Below are positions 1 to 12,613 of a DNA stretch of 64,000 nucleotides, piece after piece. The position numbers and the translations under genes were made by a program. Source of the DNA: Leptodontidium sp. MPI-SDFR-AT-0119. Its lineage: Eukaryota > Ascomycota > Leotiomycetes > Helotiales > Leptodontidiaceae. The notes below the pieces were generated by a model, which did not search any database, was not told where the DNA came from, and saw nothing but the letters and a program-made list of their open reading frames with translations. The stretch spans positions 558,001 through 622,000 of the forward strand of contig JAHLEZ010000028.1 of NCBI GenBank assembly GCA_020726505.1. The letters are read 5' to 3'. Position 1 is the first letter of the stretch; the number at the start of each line of letters is the position of its first letter.

Positions 1-95
1 GTGCTGGAGATTACTACTTCCACATACCTCATAAGAGTGAGTTATCCTCAACCGACACGCCCACCTAGCGAATAACTCTTGTATTTCAAAAGGCA

Positions 96-2126
96 ATGAC
101 ACATGCAATCTACTGTACTACACCCCTCACCTTATCCCGTCGTGCCTGCCTTCCAGCACTGGAAATTCCCCCAGACTCTGCCTATCCTGCAACAATCCGA
201 TTGGATCGTTCGACACGGTCCTCCCGTTGGACAGCAGAGAAGGGGTACGGGAGACCACTCAACAATTTTACGAAGATTCTACGGTACTTCGGCTCTGGGC
301 CGACGGAATCTGCATCAACCAAGACGACGGCGTAGAGAAGAGTCACCAGGTTCAGCAAATGGCTCTAATTTATGAGCGTGCTACGAAGGTGCTAGCTTGG
401 CTCGGCCCAGCCGCTGATGGTAGCGACCAGCTTCTCAAATGCATTGAGAAAAAGGGCACAATTATCATTGTCTCTGCCATAGCCAAAGGAGCAGACATGT
501 CTGAAGAATTCAGTTTTTCCGCTTGAGTTTCCCACCAGAATCAAAGATTTATTTGCGGAAGAGAAAGATCTACGGGTATTAGGACTCCAGCAACTTTTTC
601 GGAAGGCGTTGAAATCGCCACAGATGATTAAGGACCTCTTATCTGAGATATCTTGGTTGGATCTCGAGCTATCGTTTCCGAGCCACTCCTATAAGAAGAT
701 TCTTGAGCGTTCTCTTTGGAAACGCATCTGGATTCTCCAAGAGATATCCCTAGGCTCCAACGTGCATCTTGTTTGTGGAAACACCTCGATATTGTATGAC
801 TATTTTATCGCTGTTCATTCGCTCGTGCTTAGTTGCATGACGATTCTTTCTGACCTTAGAGAGAGGTGGAGAGACTTTTACCTCGAACTTGTGCCTTCAC
901 TGTCCGTTTCAACTGTAGCGACTCGTCATCGCCTCCTAGACGAAGAAATGTCGCTCCTTGATATGCTAGATCTGACAGCTGGACTTGCGGCAACTGATAA
1001 AAGAGATTACATCTTTGCATTACTAGGTCTAGTCAATGATGTCGAGGCACTCGACATTCGACCCGACTACACCGTAGCCTCTGGCCAAGTGTACAAGGAA
1101 GTTGCCAGAAAGTTCCTCTGGTATTACGGTATGCGAACTCTATCCTGGGCACCTAGTTCCCAGAGAAAGCCGCATTTTACACGCGCTTTAATTCCGCTTC
1201 GACTGCTATCAGGTGAACCTCTTGATGACCTTGAAGCAGAAAACGGGCTACCTTCCTGGGTTCCAGACTGGTCTCAACGGAGACCCTTTCATATGATCCA
1301 ACCCCGACAAATAGAACTTGACATCAGCTTTTCAGCATCCGGCGGCTCCACCCAGCCCATTTCTGAAGAGGATCAAGGTGAAGACTGGAATATCATCGCT
1401 CTGGCGGCATGCTGTGTGGGCATCGTTACAGTTTGCGGCAGTGTGCAGCACCCAAGAGCCGTCCTTGATTCCATGACAGGCTCTCCAACAGTCGTGAGGA
1501 CTGCGGCGAGGAAATTCCTGAATGACTTGGAAGCTCTAGCAGTCGAACATATGGGTCCCTCAGGGCTAGACAAGCAACGAGACGAAGCAATCTGGTGGGT
1601 GCCGATCATGCACCGGGATCCCAAAATGGCACCGTCACCGAAGAGGGCGGAGTATGGGGAGATCAGCAAACGCTTACATCAATCATATCTAGCTCTTCGC
1701 GAACTACCCCAGCCTCCTGAATATGGCGAGCCTCTTGATTCAACGACAAGACCTTTGCTTCTTCCGCGTCATCTCCCGGTGAGCTCCGCTCAAGGTCAGA
1801 CCGATGTAGCCGAACCAAGTTTTCTTGAAGGGTGTTATACGCGAGCCAAGATGCTATGGCCATTGAATGACGGTTCTGAGTACTTACATATGATGCATGG
1901 AGCAGAAATGCCGTTCATCACTGACTCAAGGCACCTTGGGATTGGACCTGCTGCAATGCAATCGGGGGATCAGATACATATCTTTTATGGCAGCGAAGTT
2001 CCATTCATTCTCCGTCCAATGGACAATGGACAATACAAGTTCATTGGCGAGGCGTACGTTTATGGAATTATGCATGGCGAATTCATGAGGACGAACCCAC
2101 CTACTCATGTCATCAACTTGGAATAG
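96..2126 (+). pseudogene. HET-domain (heterokaryon incompatibility) gene, frame-disrupted
   Basis: HET proteins trigger cell death after fusion of unlike hyphae. HET signatures are spread over three frames. A weak N-terminal part starts near 96. The core strand WADGICINQDD, followed by SHQVQQMALIYERA, lies in the frame of 227-526. A long frame open from about 487 to 2126 holds RIWILQEISLGSNVHLVCGN, DKRDYIFALLGL, LPSWVPDWS and the usual C-terminal end GEAYVYGIMHGEFM. The frame changes near 288 and again between 484 and 524, and neither point has a convincing GT-AG intron. The expected early block (ALSYxWG) is absent, so part of the N-terminus is lost. I infer a pseudogene; an unusual intron arrangement at the two frame changes cannot be fully excluded. 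It is one of three HET genes in the first 19 kb. Confidence 0.75.
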
Positions 2127-2977
2127 GTTCAAGGTGAGGATGGGGTTTCGAGGGGCAGTAGAGCATCCATCTAGGCATGAGCAAAAACCCAAGAAAGCAA
2201 AAAAGGTCACAATACAATTGGATCGCTAGGATCTGGCCTCAATTGTAGATGTATCACCATATTGGACAGCTTCCCCAATACTCCCTACAATGCCAATGCA
2301 TAAGCCCTTCGCCTATGTATTTCCTTTCCTTGAATAGCTGGTCGCCCACCCATTTCTGCAGTCTATCTCACTTGTGATCTCGTCATCCATGGTGGATATG
2401 AAGGATACACTGTCACGATAATAGAATAAGATAGGAGGATCAAATGAATTGGATTCAGATACCTTATTAATATAGGTATAATCCTTATATATATAGAGCT
2501 TCGCAGTACTGAATTCATATCCTCTTGTTACCTGATTTACCGCTCAATCTGCTGATATGCGTATAGTGGTAAAGTAGTCGTAATCTTAATAGTATTCACC
2601 CGCGCATTACATAGTAACGCTTTTATTAATTGGTTACGATAGTAATAGGAGCCCCATCTTGGCTATATACGTGTTACATAATAACGCCTCTATCAATTAG
2701 TTGTATTTATAATAGTACGTAACGCTAATTAGTTATATTAATAGTGGTAATATAAGCCATACCTTATTTAAATTATTATTATATTATAGTGGGGACGACT
2801 CTTAGGTTTCTTTTTATCACATAATTAGACCGATACTTCGCATATATAAAAAGGCCTAACACTTTATAATTATATTATAATAAATACCATTATGTATATT
2901 TTATCTAATATATTCTTTTCCTCTCTTCTTTTTTAGTTAATTTGTATTCTTTAAATATGTAATATCTTCAGATTTAG
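2127..2977. other. AT-rich intergenic stretch
   Basis: No gene is visible. From about 2590 to 2760 a degenerate motif of the type TTACATAATAACGC plus CAATTAGTTG recurs about three times, which suggests an eroded tandem or transposon relic. The rest is low-complexity AT-rich sequence leading into the transposon island. Confidence 0.5.
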
Positions 2978-3528
2978 TTAAGGCCACAGCTAAATCGACA
3001 CACAGGAATAACTAAATCGACATACGCTAGAAATGTATTGACTTGGCGGGTGTTATTTATCAACCTCGCCATGCCATACTAATTTGTACTACGTGGCAAG
3101 GGCCCCTTATGTATATCATAAAATTCATAATTATATAATCAGCCCCTGGAATTGAAAATTAAAGCTATTTAGATAACACTTTGCAATTCAAACAATATCC
3201 TCCTCTATCACTTGAACTAGTACCCGCCGCGAGACGTCCTACATGCAAGGCATTTCATCAGTCTATTAGACAGATAGTACCGAAGATGCCACTACAGTTG
3301 TTGTTATAACAATGCAAAGGGAGGTAATTGGTGGAGTTGAGGTATACACTCAGGATGCCGACTTTGAAGTGGATGATATTAATGAATTGGCATAAGTACC
3401 AATTATGTATTATACATAGTTATCTATAGAGATTTTGGTGGTGATAAATGTACCCTTCATTTTTGGCTCGCTTGGTTAGCGTATGTCGATTTAGCTATTC
3501 CTGTGTCGCGATTTAGCTGTGGCCTTAA
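2978..3528. mobile_element. MITE-like element with about 46 bp inverted repeats, TTAA-flanked
   Basis: The left end (2978-3027) and the reverse complement of the right end (3479-3528) match almost base for base; both begin TTAAGGCCACAGCTAAATCG. The outer TTAA occurs on both sides (2978-2981 and 3525-3528), as expected for a target duplication of the TTAA-specific piggyBac type, though a plain TA site cannot be excluded. Each arm contains the submotif CTAAATCGACA twice. The roughly 450 bp interior has no long reading frame, so the element would be non-autonomous. Confidence 0.75.
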
Positions 3529-3581
3529 TTAATTTATTATTTCCTAATATTAAAGAAACCTTTAATAACTCGCTTTATATT

Positions 3582-3830
3582 TGTGACGCTTGCCCTAGAA
3601 AGACGGCAGTCACGTGTAACTGACGCCTCACATATCAACACAAGAGACATATGACGATACTAAGCATCAACTTAGAATCTACAACTACAGAGGAAAGAAG
3701 GTAAGGAAAGAATAAGTCTATATATAAGAGGTTAGTTTGCCTAGTACTATAGTAATCTCGGTACGTCCTAATCAGGCAGTACTAAGTAGAGCCGGTGAAA
3801 ATGAGGCTCTAAGTAGCGACAGTCGTCACA
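3582..3830 (-). repeat. 3' LTR of the Gypsy element
   Basis: 249 bp, begins TGTGACGCTT and ends GTCGTCACA on the plus strand. It differs from the other LTR mostly by C/T and G/A transitions. The polypurine tract lies immediately inside it (3831-3843). Confidence 0.93.
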
Positions 3831-3889
3831 CTACCCCCCCCCTCTAGAAAAAGCTCGTCCTCAAGCGTTAGTCTATCTCCTTATTACTA

Positions 3890-6600
3890 TCGAGGTTATC
3901 GTAGTCGTTAACACCATCTTCTTATACTTTGATCTATTTAGGTAGCTTAGTAGGGGGTCCTACCTACTCAAGGTGACTAAGGTAGAAGTCCCTAACTTTG
4001 TGCGGAGCGTATTTAAGGTCAAAAGCGTCGTACTAGTCTAAATTAACGTCTTAATTAAGCCAAGTGACATAATAAGATAGAGTCTTGCCCTTCTTATAAC
4101 AGGCAAGCACTTCTTCTAGTTCTCACTCGTCGTCGCCTATAATATTAATCGGCGGGGGGGCATCTTGTACTTGGCCTAGTAGGGGATTATTAGGGTCCCG
4201 GCGAAGCTTACTAGCCGGAAAGACGTTATAGACCTTTATACTCGCTAGCAACTCTAGGCGGTATAAGTGTCCTACCTTCTCGAGTACTCTAAATAGTTTA
4301 TTAGTTAGTATATTTAACTTCTTAGAGGGATAGAGTGTCTTAAAGTAGCGTATGTCGAGCTAGACTAAGCTGTCTTTATCAAAGTCGACATCACGGCGAG
4401 AGGCGTTATAAGACTTAGTTATCTTGGCTTAGGCTATAGTAAGGTTCGACCGAGCTATGTCCTATGCTTTCTTATGGCGTTAAGTATAGTCAATGGCTTA
4501 TTAAGTGTTTAACTTGTCAGTAGGGGTAACTAAGTCTAACAAGTCAATTTTTTAGTCTTAATCCGTGTGTAGTATATATCTATAGACTACTTCAAATAGA
4601 GAGAGTCCCCTTAGGGAATCGTGTAAGAGGGACATTTAAGCGTAGTCTATAATAAGGAGGTACTCTAACTAGTCGTCTTAATAGTACGTAACGAAAGGTC
4701 AGAGTCGTTTCTATAAGTATTAGTTATACACTTCAGTCTAGCCATCTGTCTACGGGTAGTTAGTAGCGGACAGCTATCTCTTAGTTCTGAGGATCTTGCC
4801 TAGGGCGGTCCAAAACCTAGATATAAACTAGGGGCCTCTATTAGAAGTAATAGTTAATAGGGCTCTAAAGTAGTAATATATATAATAAATGTATATAATA
4901 GCTAGCTTCCGAGCATCTGTCGTCTTCTAATAAGGGATACTAATAGCTTGTTTACTAAATCTATTAATAAAGACGAGGACGTTGTCGAATCTATACTTGT
5001 CTTTAGTAAAGGAGTAGTAGTCTACAGTAATATATTCCTATAGTCTAGACGGAACAGGGAGAGGATAGAGGAATCTAGGCTTTTTATCCCAGGGAACTTA
5101 AATTCGTCGACATATATAATAATTACGGTAATACTACTGAACTATAAACGTGATTCTATGCTACTAGTACTAAGAAGAAAGCATTTAAATCGTCTTCTTA
5201 GCACCAGGGTGCACTGTAATGACTCGATTATAGACCTCTCGTATAAGGAGGGTTCAGAGGTAATCGACATCAGGGACTAAGAGACAGCCGTCGTTAAGTA
5301 AGAAGTCACCCTCTAGGCTGAGTTTACTTAGAGAGTCTAATACAACTTATTTACATAGAGCCTATAGAGAAAGAATAGTGCGATTAGCCTCTAGGATTTA
5401 CTATACAACAGAGAATATTAGTGTAAGGGCAACGAGTTTAACGTTAGCCACTAGCGCGTTAGCGTCGTCAGGCGGCCGCAACTCTATAAACAGTAAGCTA
5501 AGGTCAACTTAGTCTTAGCGTAAGAGTTATTAAAGGCGTTAAGTCTTCTTCGTAGAGTTTTATTAATTTAACTCGTCTAACTTATAAGAAAGTACGTCTA
5601 TTAAGGGGTTATAGATTCTAAGGCGGTACGTGATTATAAAATTATAGTCCGCTAGGAGCTCTGCCTATTATACTTACTTAACATTTAATTACTTAGAGGT
5701 CATAAAGTATTTTAAGGCCTTGTAGTCTGTCACGACATAGACTTAGTAGGGGGCTCCTGCTAACTTAACACGCTAGTGCCTAAAGGATCTAATAATAGCT
5801 AATATCTCTTTGTCGTGTACTATGTAATTAAGCTTAGTAAGTAATATAGTCTTTAAAAAGAAAGTAATAAGGAACCAGTCGTCGCCGTATTATTAAGAAA
5901 GGACTCTAGCTATAACACTATCACTAGCATCTGTCTCTAAGAGGCAGGGTAAATCTTGTCAGTAGTGTCTCAAGAGAGGTGCAGACGTAAGAGTATGTTT
6001 TAAGAGGTCGAAGGCGTCTTCGCACTCTATAATAAAGCGGAAAGGAACATTATTCTTAATTAACTAAATAAGAGGTTTCACTATAATACTGTAGTCATAG
6101 ATAAATCTCTAGTAAAAGTTATAAAAACTAAAGAAAGACTACACACCTTTAATAGAGCTAAAGTAAGTCCACTCACGAACGACAGAGACCTTCTCGGGAT
6201 CAACTTCTAGGCTAAAAGTTAATATAATAAATCCTAAGTACTTAGTTTATATTACTTTAAACTCACACTTCTTTAGGTCGACTTATAACTTAGCGTCGTT
6301 AAGGCGTTAAAGTACCTTTTTAACGTAAAGTTAGTGTTATAAGGGGTCCTTAGAATATATAAGAATATCGTCTAAGTACGTTATATAGAAATCATTAAAG
6401 TAATCGAAGAGAATATCGTTTATATAACACTAGTAAGTGATAGGGCTATTAGTTAGGCCAAAGGGAAGAACTTTACACTTATATACGCCGTACCTTGTGC
6501 GGAAGGTAGTGTACTCCTCTAATACTAAGTCTATTCGGATTCGGTAAAAGGCTTAATAAATGTCTAATTTAGTAAAGATATAAGTATTAGCTATACAAGC
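3890..6600 (-). pseudogene. Degraded pol: reverse transcriptase, RNase H, integrase, chromodomain
   Basis: Conceptual translation of the minus strand gives the RT active-site strand YLDDILIYS (YLDD at 6367-6378), preceded by FGLTNSP. RNase H appears near 5690-5765 (VTDYKALKYFM). The integrase core lies near 4950-5045 (YITVDYYSF, where D is the first acidic residue, followed by NRFSKQAISIP). Near 3960-4140 there is a chromo-like C-terminal tail (WLN, then DLKYAPHKVRDFYLSH). Stops replace Gln or Trp inside these motifs. The protein cannot be made from this copy. Confidence 0.85.
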
Positions 6601-9600
6601 TAGGGTCTTATTAATTAGAGGTAAGGGGTATTAGTCCTTCCGAGTGAGGGAATTCAGCACCCGAAAATCAATATATAACCGTAAGGAGCCATTCGGCTTC
6701 TTAACGAAGAGAATAGGGGCCGCGAATAATACTTAAGACAGCTTAATAAATCCTTTGTCCAAGTTATCTGTAATATATTCCTTAATAACCTCAAGTTCTT
6801 TAGTCGACATTTTATATAATAGCGAATACTTAAGTACTTTCTTACCCTCTCCTTTTAGCTTAATCTTATAGTCGTATAAGTAATAGGGGGGGGAGAATAT
6901 CACTTTCTACTTTAGAGAATACGTGAGTCTAATTAGTGTACTCTAGGGGAATCATTAGTTCAGCGTCTAGCTCTTGAATAGAGAGTACAAACTATATAAC
7001 TAACTGGCGACAGTAAGTGAATTCGACAGTTAGGGCTAATATAGTAACGGCTTTCTTTCGCTCTTAGCTTCTTTAATTAATCAAAGTATTGATCTCTTAA
7101 AGAGTCACTACGAATATCTCATCTTTAGACTTCCGTTTTATTAATATATAAAACGCTACGGCGCTAATCGAGAAGATCTTAATAATTAGACGTTAACGAG
7201 CTTTCCCACGTCGCTTTATAATTAGTAACTTATCTTATAGTTAAGGAGAAGAAGTTAAAGAAAGAGGAGCTTTTATAGTCAAGTCGTATACGAAAGAGAG
7301 TTACGTTTATATCTTCTAAAGTAAATTAGCGTAGTCCTTAATATATATTTTACGCGTAAAAGGAGCGAATTAAGGGGAGTCAGTCTAGTCTCGAGGGTAT
7401 AAGAGCTCGGCGGTTCCGCTCTCTGGCTTAGTAACTTCTATTCGGGCTAGTTTAATTAAGATATATGTATTGTCTAGTCGTAGAAGCGGTTATATATATT
7501 AACTAGGCTAGTTATTTAATATACTTCCCAGCTAAAGTAAAGGACCGTTAGTAGTAGAGTGCGCGCGCTCTCTAGGCTTTATTATATGTCGCACTTATTA
7601 ATATAAGAGCTCTACAGTATATAGAGTATTAATAATAGAAGTAAGTTTAATAGTAGTACTAATATCAAGGATTAGCTAAGGGCGATATTATACACTTAAA
7701 AGGCGCGGATCTAAGTATTTCTAACTCTCAGAAGTTGACATAGAATTTATTATTAGCGCAGCTTCTCTAATTAACATAGCGGCGCGGCCACTTCTAGAGG
7801 CTACTATATGTTTCGAAACGAAGTATTTATTAGAAGGTATAATAAGAGAAGAAAGTAAAAAATACGTAAGGGGTTTTATACCTAAAACAAGAAAGAAAGA
7901 AGAAGTAGACAAAGTACTAAGTATTAAAGAGACATAAAGGTAAATTTCCTCCACTAGCGCCGTGGGCTCGATTTTAGGGGGGTATAAATTCTCGACTCCA
8001 CACTTCTAGCACAACTATAGCCAGTTTCCTTAATCTTTCTTTCTACGACCTATAGTAGTTCCGTGGTTAGAGATTAGTTATAAGTGTAGGCTCAATAACT
8101 ATATATCTATAGAATTAGTATCTTCAGTATCCGACATAATTTAATTATACTACGCGAGATGCCGGGTTTGATTTTCTATTAACATAATCACTAGTTTTCT
8201 AGACTTAATAATAGTCAAGGGATTAATAATAATAAGTTCTAAAGTTATTAAGAAAGTAAGGGAGTAACTAGCGTATATATCGAAATTTGACTTAGCGCGC
8301 CGGCTAGAATTAGCCATAGAATCGTCTTGTAGCAGGCTACTATAGTTACTATAACACGAAGTCGTAGACTCTGAGCAAATAGTAAGTCTAAATATTCTAC
8401 AAGTCCTTACTTTAGCGGTTACTGATTCTAATAAAGTTTCTAAGGTATTTATACTTAGCGCGAGAGGTAAGAGTGAGTTAACTGTCGAAGTCGACTCAAT
8501 AAATTAAGTATTATAGTAACTCTAAAATTCACGCAACTTAGCGTCTTTACACTCGGCGTCGCGCTAGTGGCGTTAGTGAATCTTGTGTACACGTAAGTCT
8601 CGGACCTCAATTAGTTTACTGTAACTTACTATTAAGGGGTAGTCCGATAACTAAATAAGCCGTCGTTTAGCGGTATTTAAGAGTACTTCGTAATATTTTA
8701 ACTATGACCTTTTAATAATTACTCTATAGTTTCTTAAGTAAGTAATTAAGAAAGGAGTAAATAACTATAGACACTTGTCGACTATTAAATTCAATATAGT
8801 ATAATAACTAATAGTCCGGCTAATTCGACCATTAAATCCTTTAACAGGGACAAGTAAAGGCAGTAAGTAAATTAAAGGTTTCAAGAAGAGAGAAAGAGAC
8901 TTTAAAAGAGAGTAATTAATAAAACAATAACTATTAACTCCGGAATTAAGAAGTATAAGTAACTTATACGTGAGTCTATTCTTAGAGAGAGCGATATAAA
9001 TAGTAAGTACTAGTCCGCTAAGAAGCTTCGTAAGGTCAAGATGTCGTATATCTCGTATTATACTTAAGAAGGAGCCTTTTCTTAAGCTAAGTCTTTTACT
9101 TATAAAGTAAGTTCCTTTACTAACAAGTTGTCGTCGTTTATAGCTTAACTATTAAATATAAGACCGCTATTGTTAGCGCCTACCTCTATCTCGTTAACAC
9201 AAGAGGCATAACTACAACTAAAGGGCCGTTAAGGGAAATACCGTGGGGTATTCGTTAGTGTTTAAGCACGAAGTGTGTCGGCTCGTGTAGAGATTTATTA
9301 ACTTAAGGGCTAACTAGTCTCTCGTCTCTAGGACAAAGAAGTAGTAAAAGCTTAAAGTGACTTTCCCGTGGTCCCTAAGGAGATATTGACTTAAGATCAG
9401 GGATAAGAATTTATACCTGTCGCTAAGGGGCCAGAGCGACTAGCGTAAATAGTACTCTCTATAATCTGTCCTTAGTCTTCGGCTTAAACTACTTTCACAT
9501 ACTCTTCTAGAGTTTTAACTCTCTAATACTTATAGAATAATTACTTACGTAGGCGGGATAAGAGCTTGTCTTATAAGTCTATTTTAAGGATTAACTTATT

Positions 9601-10796
9601 AGTTACGCCGCCTTAGCTAATAAGAATTCTAAACTATTAATAGAAGTCCTAAAAAGTTTGTCTTACGGCTTTTATCTTTAACACAGAGTAAAAGTTACGC
9701 GTTATTTATTACTTATAAAGGTTAGTCAAGAATTTGACTACTTAGTTAATTAAGTCAAGCGTATCTGTGATATTTCCGTCGTCGTTAAGCGTCGAGGATA
9801 AGAAGGAGGGTTCTAAGAACGTACGAGTTATTCCTTTTATTTATACTAATAGCCAGTCCTTCCAGTAGTCGTTATTAACGAAGTATTAGTCGTACCGGCG
9901 TAAGGCGTTCTAGACTTAGACTTCTTATAAACGTAGACTATAGCTAATACTATCCGAAAGCTTATTGTTTAAGTTAGGGATCTTCTCGATTCGTGAGGCT
10001 ATAAATATCTAGGACATCCTAGAGAAAGAGGGGGAACAACGACTTAAGATACGAGGAGGTCAGTAGCCGTCATTACTATTGTCGTCTAGTAGTCTACTAA
10101 GATCAAGAGTACTTTATGCCTTACTTTTGCCTTTATTCAGCTTAGGGGTAAGAGTTTTCTTAATTAAGGGATAAAGGGGTGTATCCCCTTCTTAGAAAGT
10201 TATAGATCTTAGGGCAGGTCTACGTAATAGAAGCTCGTCAGTCGTTTATCACTATTATTAAAGAGACAGCTTTAACTACTAGTTCTCTATACGACTCTCC
10301 GCGAGTTACTCTTCTAAGATACAAAGTCGGCTTTCTTATAGTGTCTCTCTTATATATATCCTTATAAGCTCTACACTACTCCCTGGCGTATTAGTAGAAG
10401 TATTAACTAAAGGATTATTAGCGTCAGGAGAGTTAAGTAAGGGGACGGAAGAAGAGGTAAACGACATATCGACGTCGTCTATAATAAGTCGCTTTATTAA
10501 AGGAGGGACGACTTTCGGCTTAACTTAGCGAGTTAGAGGGAGAGGTCCGGCGAAGAGGGGGTTTCGACTTCGTCGTATAGAGGCAGAGGTCGGGGAGGAG
10601 AATAAGGGTAATAGTAGCGAAGTAGATATTAACTTCGCTATTAGTAGGGGTTTTAATACTACTATTCGTCAAGCTACAAAGCTCGGTATAGGCCTTTCTT
10701 GTATTTGAGCTTCTAGGCCGTAACCACTCACAGGAGAATTAAGGGGCGAGGGATATTTACTGTCTTCCTAGACGTAGAGAAAAGAGTTATAAATAA

Positions 10797-11045
10797 TATG
10801 ACGCTTACCTTAAAAAGACGGCAGTCACGTGTAATTGACGCCTCACATATTAATACAAGAGACATATAACGATACTAAGTATTAACTTAGAATCTACAAC
10901 TATAGAGGAAAGAAGGTAAGGAAAGAATAAGTCTATATACAAGAGGTTAGTTTGCCTAACACTATAGTAATCTCAGTACGTCCCGATCAGGCAGTACTAA
11001 GTGGAGCCGGTGGAAATGAGGCTCTAGGCAGCGACAGTCGTCACA
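10797..11045 (-). repeat. 5' LTR of the Gypsy element
   Basis: 249 bp, aligned end to end with the left LTR. Its first dinucleotide pair reads TATGACG instead of TGTGACG, a G-to-A change consistent with RIP. The target duplication ATATT follows at 11046-11050. Confidence 0.93.
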
Positions 11046-11063
11046 ATATTACTTTCTTATTAT

Positions 11064-11216
11064 TATGGTGGGGATGGCACGTGAGAGCTTGTCAGCTGAC
11101 TTGACTACCCCGTTATATGGCCGGCTGCCAGCTATAGAGTTACATCCACAGAACATATACAACGAATACTACTTTTGGTTCTTTTGTCGATACGATTGGG
11201 CTTTGTCCCCTTCACA
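11064..11216 (+). repeat. Left LTR of the TRIM-like element
   Basis: 153 bp; its G/C positions are better preserved than in the right copy, which carries many transitions to A/T. Confidence 0.75.
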
Positions 11217-11868
11217 TTTTAGTGACTAACGCAGGGAGTGTTAAAATGCGCGTGTATATCTTTAGTCGAAGGCCCTTAAACACTTAAAACCTCTTCTCTT
11301 TAATTTATAGTCAAGTTTAACGAAATATAAAGATATACCTCTCGTACACGATACTTTCGCACACGATGCCTTCGCGCACGACAATACCTCCGCATATAAT
11401 GCCTTCGTACTTGCCTAACGTATACTTCCTCTTCTAATACTCCTCCTCTCGTTAAGTACTCTTTGGCTCTTACTACACAATAACGATACCTTTAGAGAAC
11501 TATTAACTTAGCCTTTTCTGCCAAGCGGCATTATATATACCTTCTTCAATAGCCTCTACGAGCTCTTCTCAACTTACCTCACTTTTACGACCACTTATCT
11601 CTTTTGATATGCCTCTGTAAGCTATCTTTTTGACTTTATATTACGTACGATATTTCCACACTTCGACGCTCCGTACACTTTAATATACACATACACGCAC
11701 TTAACCCCCCTTTCGCCGAGGCATCTGAAGGACAAATAAGTCATTTATATATTACTAGTTTTTATATATAAATTATATTATAACTAAATATTTAAATAAT
11801 ATTAAGGATCGGGTTTAAGGTTAAATAGCTACCTAAGGGCGGGCAGAGCCTTTAAAGGGAGGGACGGA

Positions 11869-12021
11869 TGTGGTAAGGATAGCACGTAAGAACTTGTCAG
11901 CTGACTTGACTACCCCTTTATATAGCCGGCTGCCAGCTATAGAGTTACATCTATAGAACATATATAATAAATACTACTTTTGGCTCTTTTATTAATACGA
12001 TTGGGCTTTGTCCCCTTCACA
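11869..12021 (+). repeat. Right LTR of the TRIM-like element
   Basis: 153 bp, same length and order as the left copy; shared blocks include CTTGTCAGCTGACTTGACTA and CGATTGGGCTTTGTCCCC. Confidence 0.75.
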
Positions 12022-12207
12022 TTATATAATTTTAAGCTTCGTCCCGTTATATATTTTAATAACTAATGTAAGGAGTGAATTATTACTAGAAGAAGAACTA
12101 AGTAAGTATAAAAAAAGCCTTTATATATTAACTTATATAAAAAGAATCAAAAAAGTAGTGATTATCTAAACTAAAAGAAATATATAATTAATTATCTCTT
12201 GACTTCT

Positions 12208-12322
12208 TGTTGGTCCACAGGTCCCTACATGAGCATACTTCGGTCTAGAAAAGGGGGTGCGGGTCAAAGTCAGGGGTTAGAGCTTAGCCGGACTGGTTTC
12301 GGTGGAGATTCGGTGGGGTTTG
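12208..12322 (+). repeat. Dispersed repeat, copy 1
   Basis: About 115 bp containing GTCCACAGGTCCCTACAT, GGTGCGGGTC and AGCCGGACTGGTTTCGG. It matches the reverse complement of 49409-49522 over its whole length with scattered changes. A 79-codon frame over it is not credible as a gene. Probably the end of an unclassified transposon; sequence on both sides is AT-rich. Confidence 0.75.
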
Positions 12323-12613
12323 AAAATACACAAATTTTTAACCATACATTATTTACTGTCGCCATACTGATATATCGATATATTACGTGGTACTTGAACC
12401 GGTACTGCACCGACATCTCCTTTTCTACATCGGCATAGGCCTAGTCATCGATTGATACACTTGGAGTATTCTGGGGCATAGCACTTTGCACACCCCTGAG
12501 GCCGCGTATGGTAGATTAAGCGATCCACCCTATTCGCAAGGCCGGATGAGACCTGATGCGGTGATGAGATAGTCAATTTCTATTCTTCAATTCCCCTCTC
12601 CTAACATATACCT

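Larger units (their letters stand above)
3582..11045 (-). mobile_element. Full-length Ty3/Gypsy (chromovirus) LTR retrotransposon, RIP-degraded
   Basis: Two 249 bp LTRs (3582-3830 and 10797-11045) bound a 7.46 kb element. The LTR ends form the inverted pair TGTGACG/CGTCACA, with one G-to-A change in the right copy. The 5 bp duplication ATATT flanks the insertion (3577-3581 and 11046-11050). A purine tract with nine consecutive G on the minus strand adjoins the left LTR, so transcription runs on the minus strand and the 5' LTR is the right one. Reverse transcriptase, RNase H, integrase and chromodomain follow each other in that order on the minus strand, which is Gypsy order. Every frame is full of stops, mostly at Gln and Trp positions, the C-to-T pattern of RIP. 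No intact protein remains. The gag region (about 8.0-10.7 kb) is too mutated to read. Confidence 0.93.
11064..12021 (+). mobile_element. Miniature LTR element (TRIM-like), 958 bp
   Basis: Two direct repeats of exactly 153 bp (11064-11216 and 11869-12021) have retroviral-type ends: TGTGGTAAGG at the start and CCCCTTCACA at the end. The purine-rich stretch AAAGGGAGGGACGGA lies directly before the right repeat, where a polypurine tract is expected for plus-strand orientation. The 650 bp interior has no coding capacity and holds an imperfect CACGATGCCTTCG-type minirepeat near 11345-11415. A 4 bp TTAT occurs on both outer sides. The size and lack of genes fit a terminal-repeat retrotransposon in miniature, or an internally deleted LTR element. 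The left copy is less mutated than the right. Confidence 0.75.

Noticed and set aside
7721..7954. 77-codon minus-strand frame inside the Gypsy element
   Set aside because: It lies in the RIP-mutated interior and shows no domain; a chance frame.
12199..12438. 79-codon plus-strand frame
   Set aside because: It overlaps the dispersed repeat also found at 49409-49522, whose second copy does not keep the frame.
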